A stretch of 64,000 nucleotides of DNA from Candidatus Methylomirabilota bacterium. GTDB lineage: Bacteria; Methylomirabilota; Methylomirabilia; Methylomirabilales; Methylomirabilaceae. Made by a program: the position numbers and the translations under genes. Below the pieces are notes generated by a model that searched no databases, was not told the origin of the DNA, and was given only the letters and a program-made list of their open reading frames with translations. Of the stretch, positions 1-7,655 are shown piece by piece; the stretch's first letter is position 1, and each line of letters begins with the position of its first letter. The DNA is taken from contig PQAM01000008.1 of the NCBI GenBank assembly GCA_003104975.1, positions 310,001 through 374,000 of the forward strand, read 5' to 3'.

Positions 1-29
1 ATAGGGTAGAGGGTAGAGGGTATAGGGTG
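1..29. repeat. GGGTA-rich repeat, cut by window edge
   Basis: The first 29 bases consist of short variations on TAGGGTA / GAGGGTA. The same motif returns as an inverted pair after argG (8883-8932), so this is probably the inner half of a palindromic intergenic repeat whose other half lies outside the window. It overlaps the presumed ribosome binding site and GTG start of hslV. Confidence 0.5.
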
Positions 30-560
30 ATAACAACACGAAGCACAACAATTCTGGCGGTACGGCATAAGGGGAAAGTCGTGGTGGCCGGGGACGGGCA
101 GGTGTCCGTCGGCGAGACGGTGATGAAGCAGACCGCCCGCAAGGTCCGTCGGCTATGGAATGATCGGGTGATCGCCGGGTTTGCCGGGGCGGCCGCCGAT
201 GCGTTTGCCCTCCAATCACGGTTCGAGGCAAAGCTGGAGGCGTTTGGCGGCAACCTGCCGCGCGCTGCGGTTGAGCTGGCGAAGGATTGGCGAACCGACC
301 GGGCGCTGCGCCGACTGGAGGCGCTGCTGGTAACAGTCGATAAAGAGCATTCGCTGGTCATTTCGGGGACGGGGGATGTGATTGAACCGGACGACGGGGT
401 CGTCGGCATCGGCTCCGGTGGGCAATACGCGGCCGCTGCGGCTCGGGCGCTTGTACGGTTTTCCGAACTCGACGCCAGAAGGATCGCCGAAGAGGCGATG
501 AAGATCGCTGCCTCTATCTGCGTCTATACGAACGATACGATCACGATCGAAGAGTTGTAG
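27..560 (+). CDS. hslV: ATP-dependent protease, proteolytic subunit HslV
   Basis: HslV is the N-terminal-threonine peptidase of the cytoplasmic HslUV (ClpYQ) protease; two hexameric rings are capped by HslU. The 177-residue product has the family's usual length. The mature N-terminus TTILAVR is visible from residue 7, so a six-residue propeptide would be removed to expose the catalytic Thr. Conserved blocks include AGDGQVS, the FAGAAADA segment, [24 protein letters not shown] and the C-terminal [11 protein letters not shown]. The GTG start at 27 is preceded only by a purine-rich repeat, so the exact start is uncertain, but little can be missing. hslU follows after 143 bases that hold a palindromic repeat, so the two may share a transcript. 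Confidence 0.95.
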   Translation: MITTRSTTILAVRHKGKVVVAGDGQVSVGETVMKQTARKVRRLWNDRVIAGFAGAAADAFALQSRFEAKLEAFGGNLPRAAVELAKDWRTDRALRRLEALLVTVDKEHSLVISGTGDVIEPDDGVVGIGSGGQYAAAAARALVRFSELDARRIAEEAMKIAASICVYTNDTITIEEL

Positions 561-574
561 ATCATTCCGTAAGC

Positions 575-672
575 GTCATTGCGAGGAGCAACGCGACGAA
601 GCAATCTCAGGGCGTGGGGCAAGCTTCATGGTCTTGGTAAGAACGAGATTACTTCGCTACGCTCGCAATGAC
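575..672. repeat. GTCATTGCGAG palindromic repeat (copy A)
   Basis: This element of about 98 bp sits between hslV and hslU. It begins GTCATTGCGAGG and ends with the complement GCTCGCAATGAC, with an inner GAAGCAATCTC / GAGATTACTTC pair, so the whole unit can fold back on itself. Copies with the same termini lie at 2087-2176 and 59643-59732, and a half copy at 55786-55810. It is a REP/MITE-like intergenic element with no coding content. Confidence 0.85.
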
Positions 673-703
673 AGTGTAACGTTACGGGAAGTGGGAGCCT
701 GGT

Positions 704-2056
704 ATGGAACAGTTGACACCGCGACAGATTGTGGCCGAGTTGGATAAATACATTATCGGTCAGAAGGACGCCAAGCGAGCCGTCGCCATTGCGTTGCGCA
801 ATCGGTGGCGGCGTCAGAAGCTGCCGACGGAATTGCGGGACGAGGTAGCGCCGAAGAACATCATCATGATCGGACCGACGGGAGTGGGTAAGACCGAGAT
901 TGCCCGCCGCCTGGCCAAGCTGGTGGATGCCCCGTTCATCAAGGTTGAGGCCAGCAAGTACACCGAGGTGGGCTATGTCGGACGCGACGTCGAATCGATG
1001 GTGCGCGATCTGACCGAACTGGCGGTCGACATGGTGAAGGAGGAACGGATCAAGGGGGTCCAGGAACGGGCGAGGGAGTTGGCGGAGGAGCGGCTCCTGG
1101 ACCTGCTGTTACCCACCAGCAGGATACCCACGCCCTCCGGTATCGAACAATCTCATGACGCAGCAGCCGCCTCGGTGGCCGAGACACGCGAGAAACTCAG
1201 GAAGCGCCTGCACGAAGGGAAACTGGACGACCGCACTGTGGAACTGGAGGTCAAGGATCGGGCCACGCCGATGGTCGAGATCTTCAGCGGCGCCGGCATG
1301 GAGGGGATGGACATCAATATGAAGGAGATGCTGGGGAACCTGTTGCCCCAGCGGACCAAGCGGCGTAAGGTCAAGATCCGGGAAGCGCATCGGATCCTTG
1401 CTCAGGAAGAGGCCGACAAGCTGATCGACGTGGACGAGGTGCGGTCTGAGGCGATTCGCCGCGTTGAGGATTCCGGAATCGTCTTCCTGGATGAGATCGA
1501 CAAGATCGCCGGTCGAGATTCAAGCCACGGCCCGGATGTCTCACGCCAGGGCGTGCAACGCGACCTCTTGCCGATTGTCGAGGGGTGCACGGTCAACACC
1601 AAGTACGGCCTGGTGCGGACGGACCACATCCTGTTCATTGCGGCCGGCGCGTTCCACGTGGCGAAACCGTCTGATCTGATTCCGGAGTTGCAGGGGCGCT
1701 TCCCGCTGCGCGTCGAACTGGCCAGTCTGACGCAGGACGACTTCGTCAGGATCCTTACAGAGCCGCAGAATGCCCTGATCAAACAGTATACCGCTCTTCT
1801 GAAGACAGAAGAGGTTACGCTGAACTTTACAGAAGATGCTGTACAGGAGCTGGCCGCTACCGCAAGCGCCGTCAATCAGGCGACCGAGAACATCGGCGCC
1901 CGCCGCCTGTACACCATCTTGGAGCGGCTGCTGGACGAGGTCTCGTTTGAGGCGCCTGCTATGCACGGGGCCCAGGTGACGATCAACGCTGCGTATGTCC
2001 GGGAGCGGCTTCAGGAGATCGTTAAGAGCGAGGACTTGAGCCGCTATATCCTGTAG
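704..2056 (+). CDS. hslU: ATP-dependent protease ATPase subunit HslU
   Basis: HslU (ClpY) is the AAA+ unfoldase that feeds substrates into HslV in the cytoplasm. The 450-residue length is normal. Walker A is GPTGVGKT at residues 57-64, Walker B is IVFLDEID at 258-265, and the pore motif GYVG is at about 89-92. The I-domain insertion between roughly residues 110 and 240 is rich in charged residues, as in the family. The C-terminus ends SRYIL, the tail that docks into HslV. The ATG at 704 has a GGGAG-type ribosome binding site and the N-terminal block [11 protein letters not shown] matches the family start. Together with hslV upstream this is the standard hslVU pair. Confidence 0.97.
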   Translation: MEQLTPRQIVAELDKYIIGQKDAKRAVAIALRNRWRRQKLPTELRDEVAPKNIIMIGPTGVGKTEIARRLAKLVDAPFIKVEASKYTEVGYVGRDVESMVRDLTELAVDMVKEERIKGVQERARELAEERLLDLLLPTSRIPTPSGIEQSHDAAAASVAETREKLRKRLHEGKLDDRTVELEVKDRATPMVEIFSGAGMEGMDINMKEMLGNLLPQRTKRRKVKIREAHRILAQEEADKLIDVDEVRSEAIRRVEDSGIVFLDEIDKIAGRDSSHGPDVSRQGVQRDLLPIVEGCTVNTKYGLVRTDHILFIAAGAFHVAKPSDLIPELQGRFPLRVELASLTQDDFVRILTEPQNALIKQYTALLKTEEVTLNFTEDAVQELAATASAVNQATENIGARRLYTILERLLDEVSFEAPAMHGAQVTINAAYVRERLQEIVKSEDLSRYIL

Positions 2057-2086
2057 CAAAAGCAAACGCACTTACTCTTACCGTTT

Positions 2087-2176
2087 GTCATTGCGAGCGA
2101 CCAACGGGAGCGCGGCAATCTCGCCGTTGTTGTCTTGAAAAACGGTCAGATTGCTTCGGCTGCGCCTCGCAATGAC
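2087..2176. repeat. GTCATTGCGAG palindromic repeat (copy B)
   Basis: A 90-bp inverted element between hslU and argB. It runs from GTCATTGCGAGCG to CCTCGCAATGAC with internal CGGCAATCTC and AGATTGCTTCGGC arms. It has the same family termini as the elements at 575 and 59643. Nothing else is seen between the two genes. Confidence 0.85.
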
Positions 2177-2208
2177 ACGCCTGGGGCACGTTCTAGGAAG
2201 CGGAGAAG

Positions 2209-3120
2209 ATGGTGGGACAGCAGAAGTCGGAGATTCGACGCGGGATCGATAAGGCAAAGATCCTGATCGAGGCACTGCCGTACATCAAGACCTTTGCCGG
2301 TAAGACCGTCGTCATCAAATACGGCGGCGCGGCCATGACCGACGAGGCGCTGAAGCGGTCGGTGGCGCTGGACATCATCCTGATGCGATATGTCGGGATG
2401 CAACCCGTCGTGGTCCACGGCGGCGGTCCTGAGATTTCGCGGGCGATGGAGCAAGCGGGCCTCAAGCCAACCTTTATCTCGGGGTTCCGGGTGACCGATC
2501 GTGAGACGATGAAGATTGTTGAGATGGTGATGGTTGGCCGGATCAACCAGGAACTGGTGGCGCTAATCAACAGCAGCGGCGGATCGGCCGTCGGTCTCTC
2601 AGGGAAGGACGGCGGGCTGATTCGAGCCAGGAAGGCCGGTCCGGCGGCGACCGCTGAGCCTGCGACGGGTACCGTCGAGTCGCAGGTCGACCTGGGATTC
2701 GTCGGCGAGATTATCAGCGTTGATGAACGGGTGCTGCTTGCCCTCGAGCGCGACGGATTCACGCCGATCGTGGCGCCGACCGGCGTCGATGAGGCCGGCG
2801 TCACCTACAATATCAATGCCGATCTGGCGGCCGGCGCGATTGCGGCCGCGCTTCAAGCGGAGAAGCTGGTCTTCTTGACCGACACTGACGGCGTTCTGGA
2901 TCGAAACGGTACCCTTCTTCCCACGCTGAGCAGGCAACGGGTGGAACAGCTTATCGGCGACGGCGTCATTTCGGGAGGGATGCTGCCCAAGGTTCGGGCC
3001 TGTCTTGCCGCGCTGGACAAGGGGGTTGGAAAGACCCATATGATCAATGGCACGATCCCCCATGCGCTGCTGCTGGAGTTTTTTACGTCGGAAGGGGTCG
3101 GCACGGAGATCGTTGCGTAG
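2209..3120 (+). CDS. argB: Acetylglutamate kinase
   Basis: ArgB phosphorylates N-acetylglutamate with ATP, the second step of arginine synthesis, in the cytoplasm. The 303-residue protein carries the amino-acid-kinase landmarks: KYGG near residues 37-40, HGGGPEI at 70-76, the SGKDGG segment, INADLAAG and the LTDTDGV nucleotide region. The long N-terminal stretch before KYGG is typical of the arginine-sensitive hexameric forms, so feedback inhibition by arginine is likely (inference). The ATG at 2209 has a GGAG site just upstream. It ends at 3120 and argD starts on the very next base, so argB-argD-argF is one operon. Confidence 0.97.
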   Translation: MVGQQKSEIRRGIDKAKILIEALPYIKTFAGKTVVIKYGGAAMTDEALKRSVALDIILMRYVGMQPVVVHGGGPEISRAMEQAGLKPTFISGFRVTDRETMKIVEMVMVGRINQELVALINSSGGSAVGLSGKDGGLIRARKAGPAATAEPATGTVESQVDLGFVGEIISVDERVLLALERDGFTPIVAPTGVDEAGVTYNINADLAAGAIAAALQAEKLVFLTDTDGVLDRNGTLLPTLSRQRVEQLIGDGVISGGMLPKVRACLAALDKGVGKTHMINGTIPHALLLEFFTSEGVGTEIVA

Positions 3121-4320
3121 ATGTCGACAACCGATGAATTGATCGCACAGGCGGCGCGCTATCTGACCAACACCTATGCCCGCTTCCCGGTGGCGCTGGC
3201 GAAGGGGGGAGGTGCGCGGGTCTGGGATGCTGAGGGCAAGGTCTACCTCGACTTCGCAGCCGGTATCGCCGTCGATGTCCTGGGTCACTGCCACCCCAAG
3301 GTGGTGCAGGCCATCCGGGCGCAGGCAGAGACGTTGCTGCACGTCTCAAACCTCTATCATGTCGAACCGCAGATTCGACTGGCCCGCGTGCTGAGCGACC
3401 AGTCGTTCGGCGGGAAGGTCTTTTTCTGCAACAGCGGGGCCGAGGCGAATGAGGCTGCGATCAAGCTGGCCCGCCGTTATGCCAAGGCGCGGTGGAGTTC
3501 GGACCGATATGAGATCATCTGCACGCAGGACTCATTCCACGGCCGGACGATGGCCACCGTGACCGCCACCGGCCAGCCGAAGTACAGCCAGGGGTTCGAG
3601 CCGCTCCTGCCGGGCTTCAAGCATATCCCATTTAACGATCTGCCCGCCGCCGAGCGGGCGATCGACTCCCGGACCTGTGCGATGCTGGTTGAACCGATCC
3701 AGGGCGAAGGGGGCGTGCGTATCCCGGATGACGGCTATCTGCCTGGACTTCGGCGGCTCTGTTCGGAGCGGGAGGTCCTGCTGATACTGGACGAGGTCCA
3801 GACCGGGATGGGTCGAACGGGGCGCCTCTTTGGCTATGAACACTGGGGCATTCAGCCCGACATCATGACGCTCGCCAAGGGACTGGGCGGTGGGCTGCCG
3901 ATCGGCGCGATGGTGGCGAAGGCGACCGTGGCCGACGCCTTTGTGCCGGGCAGTCACGCCTCGACCTTCGGCGGCAACCCGTTCGTCACGACCGTCGCGC
4001 TGACGGTCCTGACAGAGATTCTCGATGCGCGGTTGTCGGATCATGCCGCGAAGATCGGCGCCTACCTCCTTGAGCGTCTGCGGCAACTGGCAGCGCGATA
4101 CCCCGTCGTCAAAGAGGCCCGCGGCAAAGGGCTGATGCTGGCGCTGGAGTTGACGATACCGGCCAAGCCGATCGTCGAACGCTGCCTCGATCACGGCCTG
4201 CTTATCCTGGTTGCCGGCGATCAGGTCCTGCGTTTCGTGCCGCCGTTGATTATCAGCGAGACCGAGGTGGACGAGGCGATAGGCATCCTCGATCCGGTTC
4301 TGGCGGAGTATGTTCGATGA
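3121..4320 (+). CDS. argD: Acetylornithine aminotransferase
   Basis: ArgD is a class-III PLP aminotransferase that converts N-acetylglutamate semialdehyde to N-acetylornithine using glutamate; in some bacteria it also serves lysine synthesis. The 399 residues include NSGAEANE at 104-111, the LDEVQTG motif at 223-229 and the PLP lysine in the segment LAKGLGGG (K253). The start abuts the argB stop with no gap, and the stop overlaps argF by four bases (ATGA), so the three genes are translationally coupled. A second class-III aminotransferase in the window (58416-59603) sits in a catabolic setting, which makes this one the biosynthetic enzyme. Confidence 0.95.
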   Translation: MSTTDELIAQAARYLTNTYARFPVALAKGGGARVWDAEGKVYLDFAAGIAVDVLGHCHPKVVQAIRAQAETLLHVSNLYHVEPQIRLARVLSDQSFGGKVFFCNSGAEANEAAIKLARRYAKARWSSDRYEIICTQDSFHGRTMATVTATGQPKYSQGFEPLLPGFKHIPFNDLPAAERAIDSRTCAMLVEPIQGEGGVRIPDDGYLPGLRRLCSEREVLLILDEVQTGMGRTGRLFGYEHWGIQPDIMTLAKGLGGGLPIGAMVAKATVADAFVPGSHASTFGGNPFVTTVALTVLTEILDARLSDHAAKIGAYLLERLRQLAARYPVVKEARGKGLMLALELTIPAKPIVERCLDHGLLILVAGDQVLRFVPPLIISETEVDEAIGILDPVLAEYVR

Positions 4321-5252
4321 AAAAGGATCTTCTGTCGATCAGCGACCTGACGGCCTCCGAGATCAACTCACTGTTTATCCTGACTGCTGATCTGAAAGCG
4401 CAGCAGCGCAAGGGGATCGCTCAGCCACTGTTGCTTAATAAGACACTGGGCATGATCTTCGAGAAGCCGTCGCTCAGGACTCGAGTGACGTTCGATGTCG
4501 GCATGACCCAGTTGGGCGGTCGCGCCATCTATTTGGCGCCCGCTGACATACAGCTTGGGATACGGGAAACCGTCAAGGATGTGGCAAAGAATCTTGAGCG
4601 ATGGGTCGATGGAATCGTGGCACGGACCTTCACTCACAACACCGTTGAGGAGCTGGCCCGCCATGCGGCGGTCCCGGTGATCAACGGGCTGAGCGACCTG
4701 ACTCACCCCTGTCAGATTCTCGCGGATCTCTATACCCTTCAGGAAAGGTGCGGCACCCTGCGCGGCGTGAAGGTCGCTTACATCGGTGACGGCAATAACG
4801 TCTGTCATTCGTGGCTGTACGGCGCGGCGAGGACCGGAATCGAGCTTCACGTGGGCTGTCCGAAAGGGTACGAGCCGGACCCCGACGTGGTGGCCGCCTC
4901 TCGCCGTGAGGCCGAGCTCTCCGGCGGGTGTATTACGCTGCTGAACGATGCGCGGGCTGCGGCCGAGGGCGCCGATGTCCTGTACACCGATGTCTGGACC
5001 AGCATGGGCCAGGAGGCCGAAACGGCGAAACGGCGGCGAGACTTCCAGGAATTTCAAGTCGATGCGGCACTCGTTCAACTGGCGAAACCCGACGTCCTGG
5101 TCATGCACTGCCTGCCTGCCCATCGGGGCGAAGAGATTACCGACGAGGTCCTCGACGGCCCGCACTCCATCGTCTACGACGAGGCCGAAAATCGCCTCCA
5201 CGTCCAAAAGGCCATCCTGGTGACGCTGCTGGGACACCAGTCAGCGGATTGA
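4317..5252 (+). CDS. argF: Ornithine carbamoyltransferase
   Basis: This enzyme joins carbamoyl phosphate to ornithine to give citrulline, the step after argBD in arginine synthesis. The 311-residue length is normal. The carbamoyl-phosphate loop reads SLRTR at residues 52-56 (usually STRTR), HPCQ lies at 130-133, and the ornithine-side motif HCLPAHRGEE is near the C-terminus. The ATG overlaps the argD stop by four bases. The next arginine genes (argG, argH) lie 2.4 kb downstream, separated by small accessory genes, so the pathway is split into two transcription units here. Confidence 0.97.
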   Translation: MKKDLLSISDLTASEINSLFILTADLKAQQRKGIAQPLLLNKTLGMIFEKPSLRTRVTFDVGMTQLGGRAIYLAPADIQLGIRETVKDVAKNLERWVDGIVARTFTHNTVEELARHAAVPVINGLSDLTHPCQILADLYTLQERCGTLRGVKVAYIGDGNNVCHSWLYGAARTGIELHVGCPKGYEPDPDVVAASRREAELSGGCITLLNDARAAAEGADVLYTDVWTSMGQEAETAKRRRDFQEFQVDAALVQLAKPDVLVMHCLPAHRGEEITDEVLDGPHSIVYDEAENRLHVQKAILVTLLGHQSAD

Positions 5253-5339
5253 GGTATCAAGTGCAGCTCCAGGAGATCGGCAAAGAGGTGGGTGACTGAT
5301 CTCCCCTCTCGGTGGGAGGGGATGAAGGGGAGGGGGAAG

Positions 5340-5582
5340 GTGAACGACTGGAGAGATCGCATTTCGATTGATCCCAATGTATGCCATGGCAAGCCGTGTA
5401 TCAAGGGGACCCGGATCATGGTGTGGATCATCGTCGATTACCTTGCCAATGGGGATTCCGTCGAGGAGGTACTCGCCGCTTTTCCGTCGCTGACCCGGGA
5501 GGACGTTCAGGCCGCGCTCGCCTACGCCGCCGAGATGACCCGCGAGCGTGTCATCCCCGTGGAAGTCGTGGGGATTTCGTGA
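5340..5582 (+). CDS. DUF433 antitoxin-like protein
   Basis: A short DUF433 protein of about 80 residues. It opens with the family signature RISIDPNVCHGKPCIKGTRI and continues with an HTH-like VEEVLAAFPSLTREDVQAAL segment, so it is a probable DNA-binding antitoxin. I chose the GTG at 5340 because AGGGGAGG lies about 6 bases upstream and the family begins close to this point; a longer ATG start at 5292 would run through a purine-rich, repeat-like stretch. It overlaps the next gene by four bases (GTGA), the usual arrangement of DUF433/DUF5615 toxin-antitoxin pairs. The TA role is inferred from the family and the pairing. Confidence 0.85.
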   Translation: MNDWRDRISIDPNVCHGKPCIKGTRIMVWIIVDYLANGDSVEEVLAAFPSLTREDVQAALAYAAEMTRERVIPVEVVGIS

Positions 5583-5953
5583 GGCTGAAGCTCGACGAGA
5601 ACCTGGATCCCCGCGCCGTGAGAATCCTGCATAGTGCCGGTCACGATGTCCTCACTGTACCCGATGAGTACCTAACGGGTCAGCCGGATACCGTTGTGGA
5701 GGCGGCTTGTCGGCAGGAAGGGCGTTGCTTTGTGACGCTCGATCTCGACTTTGCGAACGTGTTCGCCTATCCTCCAGAGAAATATTTCGGACTGGTGGTC
5801 CTACGACATCGTAAACCGACGGCAGCCGGTGTCTTGAACCTGGTTCGCCAGTTTGCCGATTGGTTGAAACGCAAAGACCCCGCGCACAGATTGTGGATCG
5901 TCGAACCTGGCCGACTCAGGGTTCACGAACCGGCCTTTGAAGCTGAGGAGTAA
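5579..5953 (+). CDS. DUF5615 PIN-like toxin
   Basis: This 124-residue protein starts at a GTG that overlaps the DUF433 stop. It begins VRLKLDENLDPRAV, the DUF5615 hallmark with its first acidic residues, and contains HDVLTVPDEYL, FVTLDLDFANV and GLVVLRHRKP. This Mut7-C/PIN-like fold is predicted to be a metal-dependent RNase whose acidic residues (LDEN and TLDLDF) coordinate the metal. With DUF433 it forms a two-gene type II TA-like module. An upstream in-frame ATG inside the DUF433 gene (5381) would add out-of-family sequence and was not used. Toxicity is inferred from the family only. Confidence 0.85.
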   Translation: MRLKLDENLDPRAVRILHSAGHDVLTVPDEYLTGQPDTVVEAACRQEGRCFVTLDLDFANVFAYPPEKYFGLVVLRHRKPTAAGVLNLVRQFADWLKRKDPAHRLWIVEPGRLRVHEPAFEAEE

Positions 5954-6111
5954 TCTTTTGTGGACAGTCGGATCAACACAGACGGGGGAAGATATCGGTC
6001 AAGGGAGCGTTGCTCGCCCGTAATACCCACGTACTTAGACCTCTGGTAGCATCCGGCTCAATGGTGGCCCCGCGTCGTCTTCCTGGGATCGGGAGATCAC
6101 TCGTCGAAAAT

Positions 6112-6145
6112 CCCCTCACCCTCACCCCCAAATGGGGGCGAGGGG
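6112..6145. repeat. CCCCTCACC...GGGGCGAGGGG hairpin repeat
   Basis: An inverted repeat reading CCCCTCACCCTCACCCCC, AAAT, GGGGGCGAGGGG. It matches the left half of the larger elements at 21581-21718 and 55632-55736, so it is a short member of that family. It could also act as a transcription stop for the DUF5615 gene upstream, but no clear T-run follows. Confidence 0.75.
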
Positions 6146-6169
6146 AAAATAAAAACTCTGTGCGCCGCA

Positions 6170-6219
6170 GGGATATACGATAATTGACTGTGGGATACAT
6201 ATGGGATGTGGTTGGGATA
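6170..6219 (+). promoter_or_regulatory. Phased GGGATR repeats, candidate operator
   Basis: GGGATA or GGGATG occurs at 6170, 6192, 6203 and 6214. The last three are exactly 11 bp apart and the first is 22 bp (two turns) away. The three adjacent units are TGGGATACATA, TGGGATGTGGT and TGGGATATGCC. The array ends 36 bp before the start of a ribbon-helix-helix gene. RHH repressors commonly bind helically phased half sites and autoregulate, so this is a good operator candidate; binding is inferred. Confidence 0.5.
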
Positions 6220-6255
6220 TGCCCGGTCGATGTGGTCGGATAAGGAGGGTGTCCC

Positions 6256-6513
6256 ATGGGAACGCAGATTTCGATTCGGCTGCAGGAGCCATTGTTCAAG
6301 CAACTTAATCAGGAGGCCTGTAAACGTCGGGTCCGGCGCTCGCACCTCGTTCGGAAGGCGCTTGAAGCCTTTCTGGGCGGAGAGGTCGCTCGGATCGACA
6401 GCCTGCCCTACGAAAGAGTTCGCGATCTGGTCGGCAGTCTGTCCGGGGGCCCGCCGGATCTTGGCGAGCAGCACCGGAGATATCTCCGGGACCTGATCGG
6501 TGAGCGGCGATAG
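6256..6513 (+). CDS. Ribbon-helix-helix (CopG-type) DNA-binding protein
   Basis: An 85-residue protein whose first 45 residues fit the ribbon-helix-helix fold: a short strand GTQISIRLQEPL, then two helices FKQLNQEACKRR and RSHLVRKALEAFL. Such proteins are usually antitoxins or autorepressors that bind DNA as dimers of dimers. GGAGGG lies 8 bases before the ATG, which supports this start. The C-terminal 40 residues may bind a toxin, but no toxin gene follows; the next sequence is a gene fragment (6597-6842). It is therefore an orphan antitoxin-like regulator. Phased repeats just upstream may be its own operator. Confidence 0.7.
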   Translation: MGTQISIRLQEPLFKQLNQEACKRRVRRSHLVRKALEAFLGGEVARIDSLPYERVRDLVGSLSGGPPDLGEQHRRYLRDLIGERR

Positions 6514-6596
6514 CCTCCCTTTCAGCTTCAAGGCCGCTAGAGTGTTATAGGCTTTACAAGGGGGAATACCTCAGAAGTCTCGCCTGTTCTTAAGCG

Positions 6597-6842
6597 GTGC
6601 GATGTAGCCTGAAAATCCACCATCAAGTGGTGGATTTTCTGTTGGCCCGTGGGGAAGAGATGGTTGCTATTGAGGTGAAAGCAACCACTCGCGTAGAGCG
6701 TAGCGACCTTGCAGGGATTGAAGTGTGCGAAGGCGCTCTAGGGAAGCGAATTCGCTTTTCGGTGGTCCTGTACCGAGGCGATCAGGCCGTTGGACTTGGA
6801 CCACGTCGCCTGGCGGTGCCCATCGCAACAGCATTCCTTTAG
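6597..6842 (+). pseudogene. C-terminal fragment of a DUF4143-type AAA ATPase
   Basis: The 81 codons encode VVDFLLARGEEMVAIEVKAT followed by RVERSDLAGIEVCEGAL, FSVVLYRGDQ and VGLGPRRLAVPI. This matches the nuclease-like C-terminal end of the ATPases that carry a DUF4143 domain, where the E-V-D-F-L and I-E-V-K pieces form a PD-(D/E)XK-like motif. The AAA+ part and the rest of the protein (roughly 300 residues) are missing, and there is no convincing ribosome binding site. I read it as a decayed remnant. Confidence 0.65.
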
Positions 6843-6854
6843 ATGTTACCAGAT

Positions 6855-6999
6855 CTACCGTTTCTCCTCCCTTTCCAGAATCAACGTGGCCAACTGCGCG
6901 ATCAATCTTCTCTGATCAGCGAACATCTTGACGGCCTGCCAGCGAAAGTTGAGGTATCGGTGGGCGAGACGGTTGCGTTGAATAGCCAGCTTAGCCAGG
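6855..6999 (-). pseudogene. HEPN-like C-terminal segment, out of frame with the MNT gene
   Basis: Just past the stop of the nucleotidyltransferase gene, the minus strand stays open in the next frame for about 48 codons. It encodes LAKLAIQRNRLAHRYLNF, then WQAVKMFADQRRLIAQLATL, ending EREEKR and a TAG at 6855. The R-N-R-L-A-H motif has the R-x4-H form of HEPN ribonucleases. The frame change falls at a run of seven A residues in the sense strand (7000-7006). It is either a frameshifted C-terminus of the upstream gene or a truncated HepT partner. Confidence 0.45.
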
Positions 7000-7488
7000 T
7001 TTTTTTGATAACGCCTCCAGATTGCGCTTCGCAACGGTTAGCTGCCAATCGCGGCCAAATAGACTAAAATCTTCCATCTGGGAAACGGCTTCGTTTTTCA
7101 GATCAACGTATCGATTAAAGTCCTCAAAAAATACGGGGACACCTGAAACAATCGCGTTATAACACAGCATCGGTTTACCAAACGAGGGATCGATTGCGAT
7201 GACATTCACCTCTGAATGAAGCTCCCTTGACAGCCGTAACGATATGTCGGTGATATGTCTGAAGATCTCTTCTTCACAAGAAAGCTTTTGTGAAAAAACT
7301 AAGGCAATATCGATATCGGAATCCGGTCTCGGGAACCCTGTGGCCCACGAACCGTACAAGAGGGCCATATCTATCCCATAGCGTCCCGCATTGTTTCTAA
7401 AAAATTCTTCTAAATGGCTGATGAGAGGTTGTCTGGATTCCAAAACTACGCCTCCATTCTTGGCTTCTTCGACCGGGTCTCTGCTCAT
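6991..7488 (-). CDS. MNT-type nucleotidyltransferase domain protein
   Basis: This 165-residue protein contains the minimal nucleotidyltransferase signature: YGSWATGF near residues 45-52, followed by DSDIDIALVF with metal-binding D58 and D60. MNT proteins pair with HEPN RNases in the HepT-MntA toxin-antitoxin family, where MntA adenylylates and neutralises the toxin. I chose the ATG at 7488; a TTG at 7521 would add 11 residues. The normal C-terminus may be lost: the frame closes right after an A7 run, beyond which a HEPN-like segment continues in another frame. It is transcribed towards the arginine genes upstream and divergently from argG. Confidence 0.75.
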   Translation of the reverse strand: MSRDPVEEAKNGGVVLESRQPLISHLEEFFRNNAGRYGIDMALLYGSWATGFPRPDSDIDIALVFSQKLSCEEEIFRHITDISLRLSRELHSEVNVIAIDPSFGKPMLCYNAIVSGVPVFFEDFNRYVDLKNEAVSQMEDFSLFGRDWQLTVAKRNLEALSKKPG

Positions 7489-7655
7489 ATGGAATTCCGA
7501 GGAACCCTTTTTTAGCTGCAATATGTGAAATGATATACTAAAATACCGTTTTTGTCATTGAGGCCGACAGTCTTTCCGACGCAAAGCGGTGAGGTGCAGC
7601 AGGCTGTTACGGTATCCATGCATCGTCGCATCATCAGCGGATTGGGACAATAGGC

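Larger units (their letters stand above)
5954..6255. other. Intergenic region with hairpin and phased repeats
   Basis: No gene was found in these 302 bases. They contain a short C-rich/G-rich hairpin repeat at 6112-6145 and, directly before the RHH gene, phased GGGATA motifs (6170-6219). A Shine-Dalgarno GGAGGG precedes the ATG at 6256. Confidence 0.7.

Noticed and set aside
1-29. Telomere-like repeats marking a replicon end
   Set aside because: A similar sequence with an inverted partner occurs internally at 8883, and hslV follows immediately, so this is an intergenic repeat cut by the window edge.
575-672. CRISPR-like array or a tRNA remnant in the palindromic intergenic repeats
   Set aside because: Copies are single, lie far apart and are palindromic over their whole length. 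There are no regularly spaced direct repeats and no tRNA cloverleaf.
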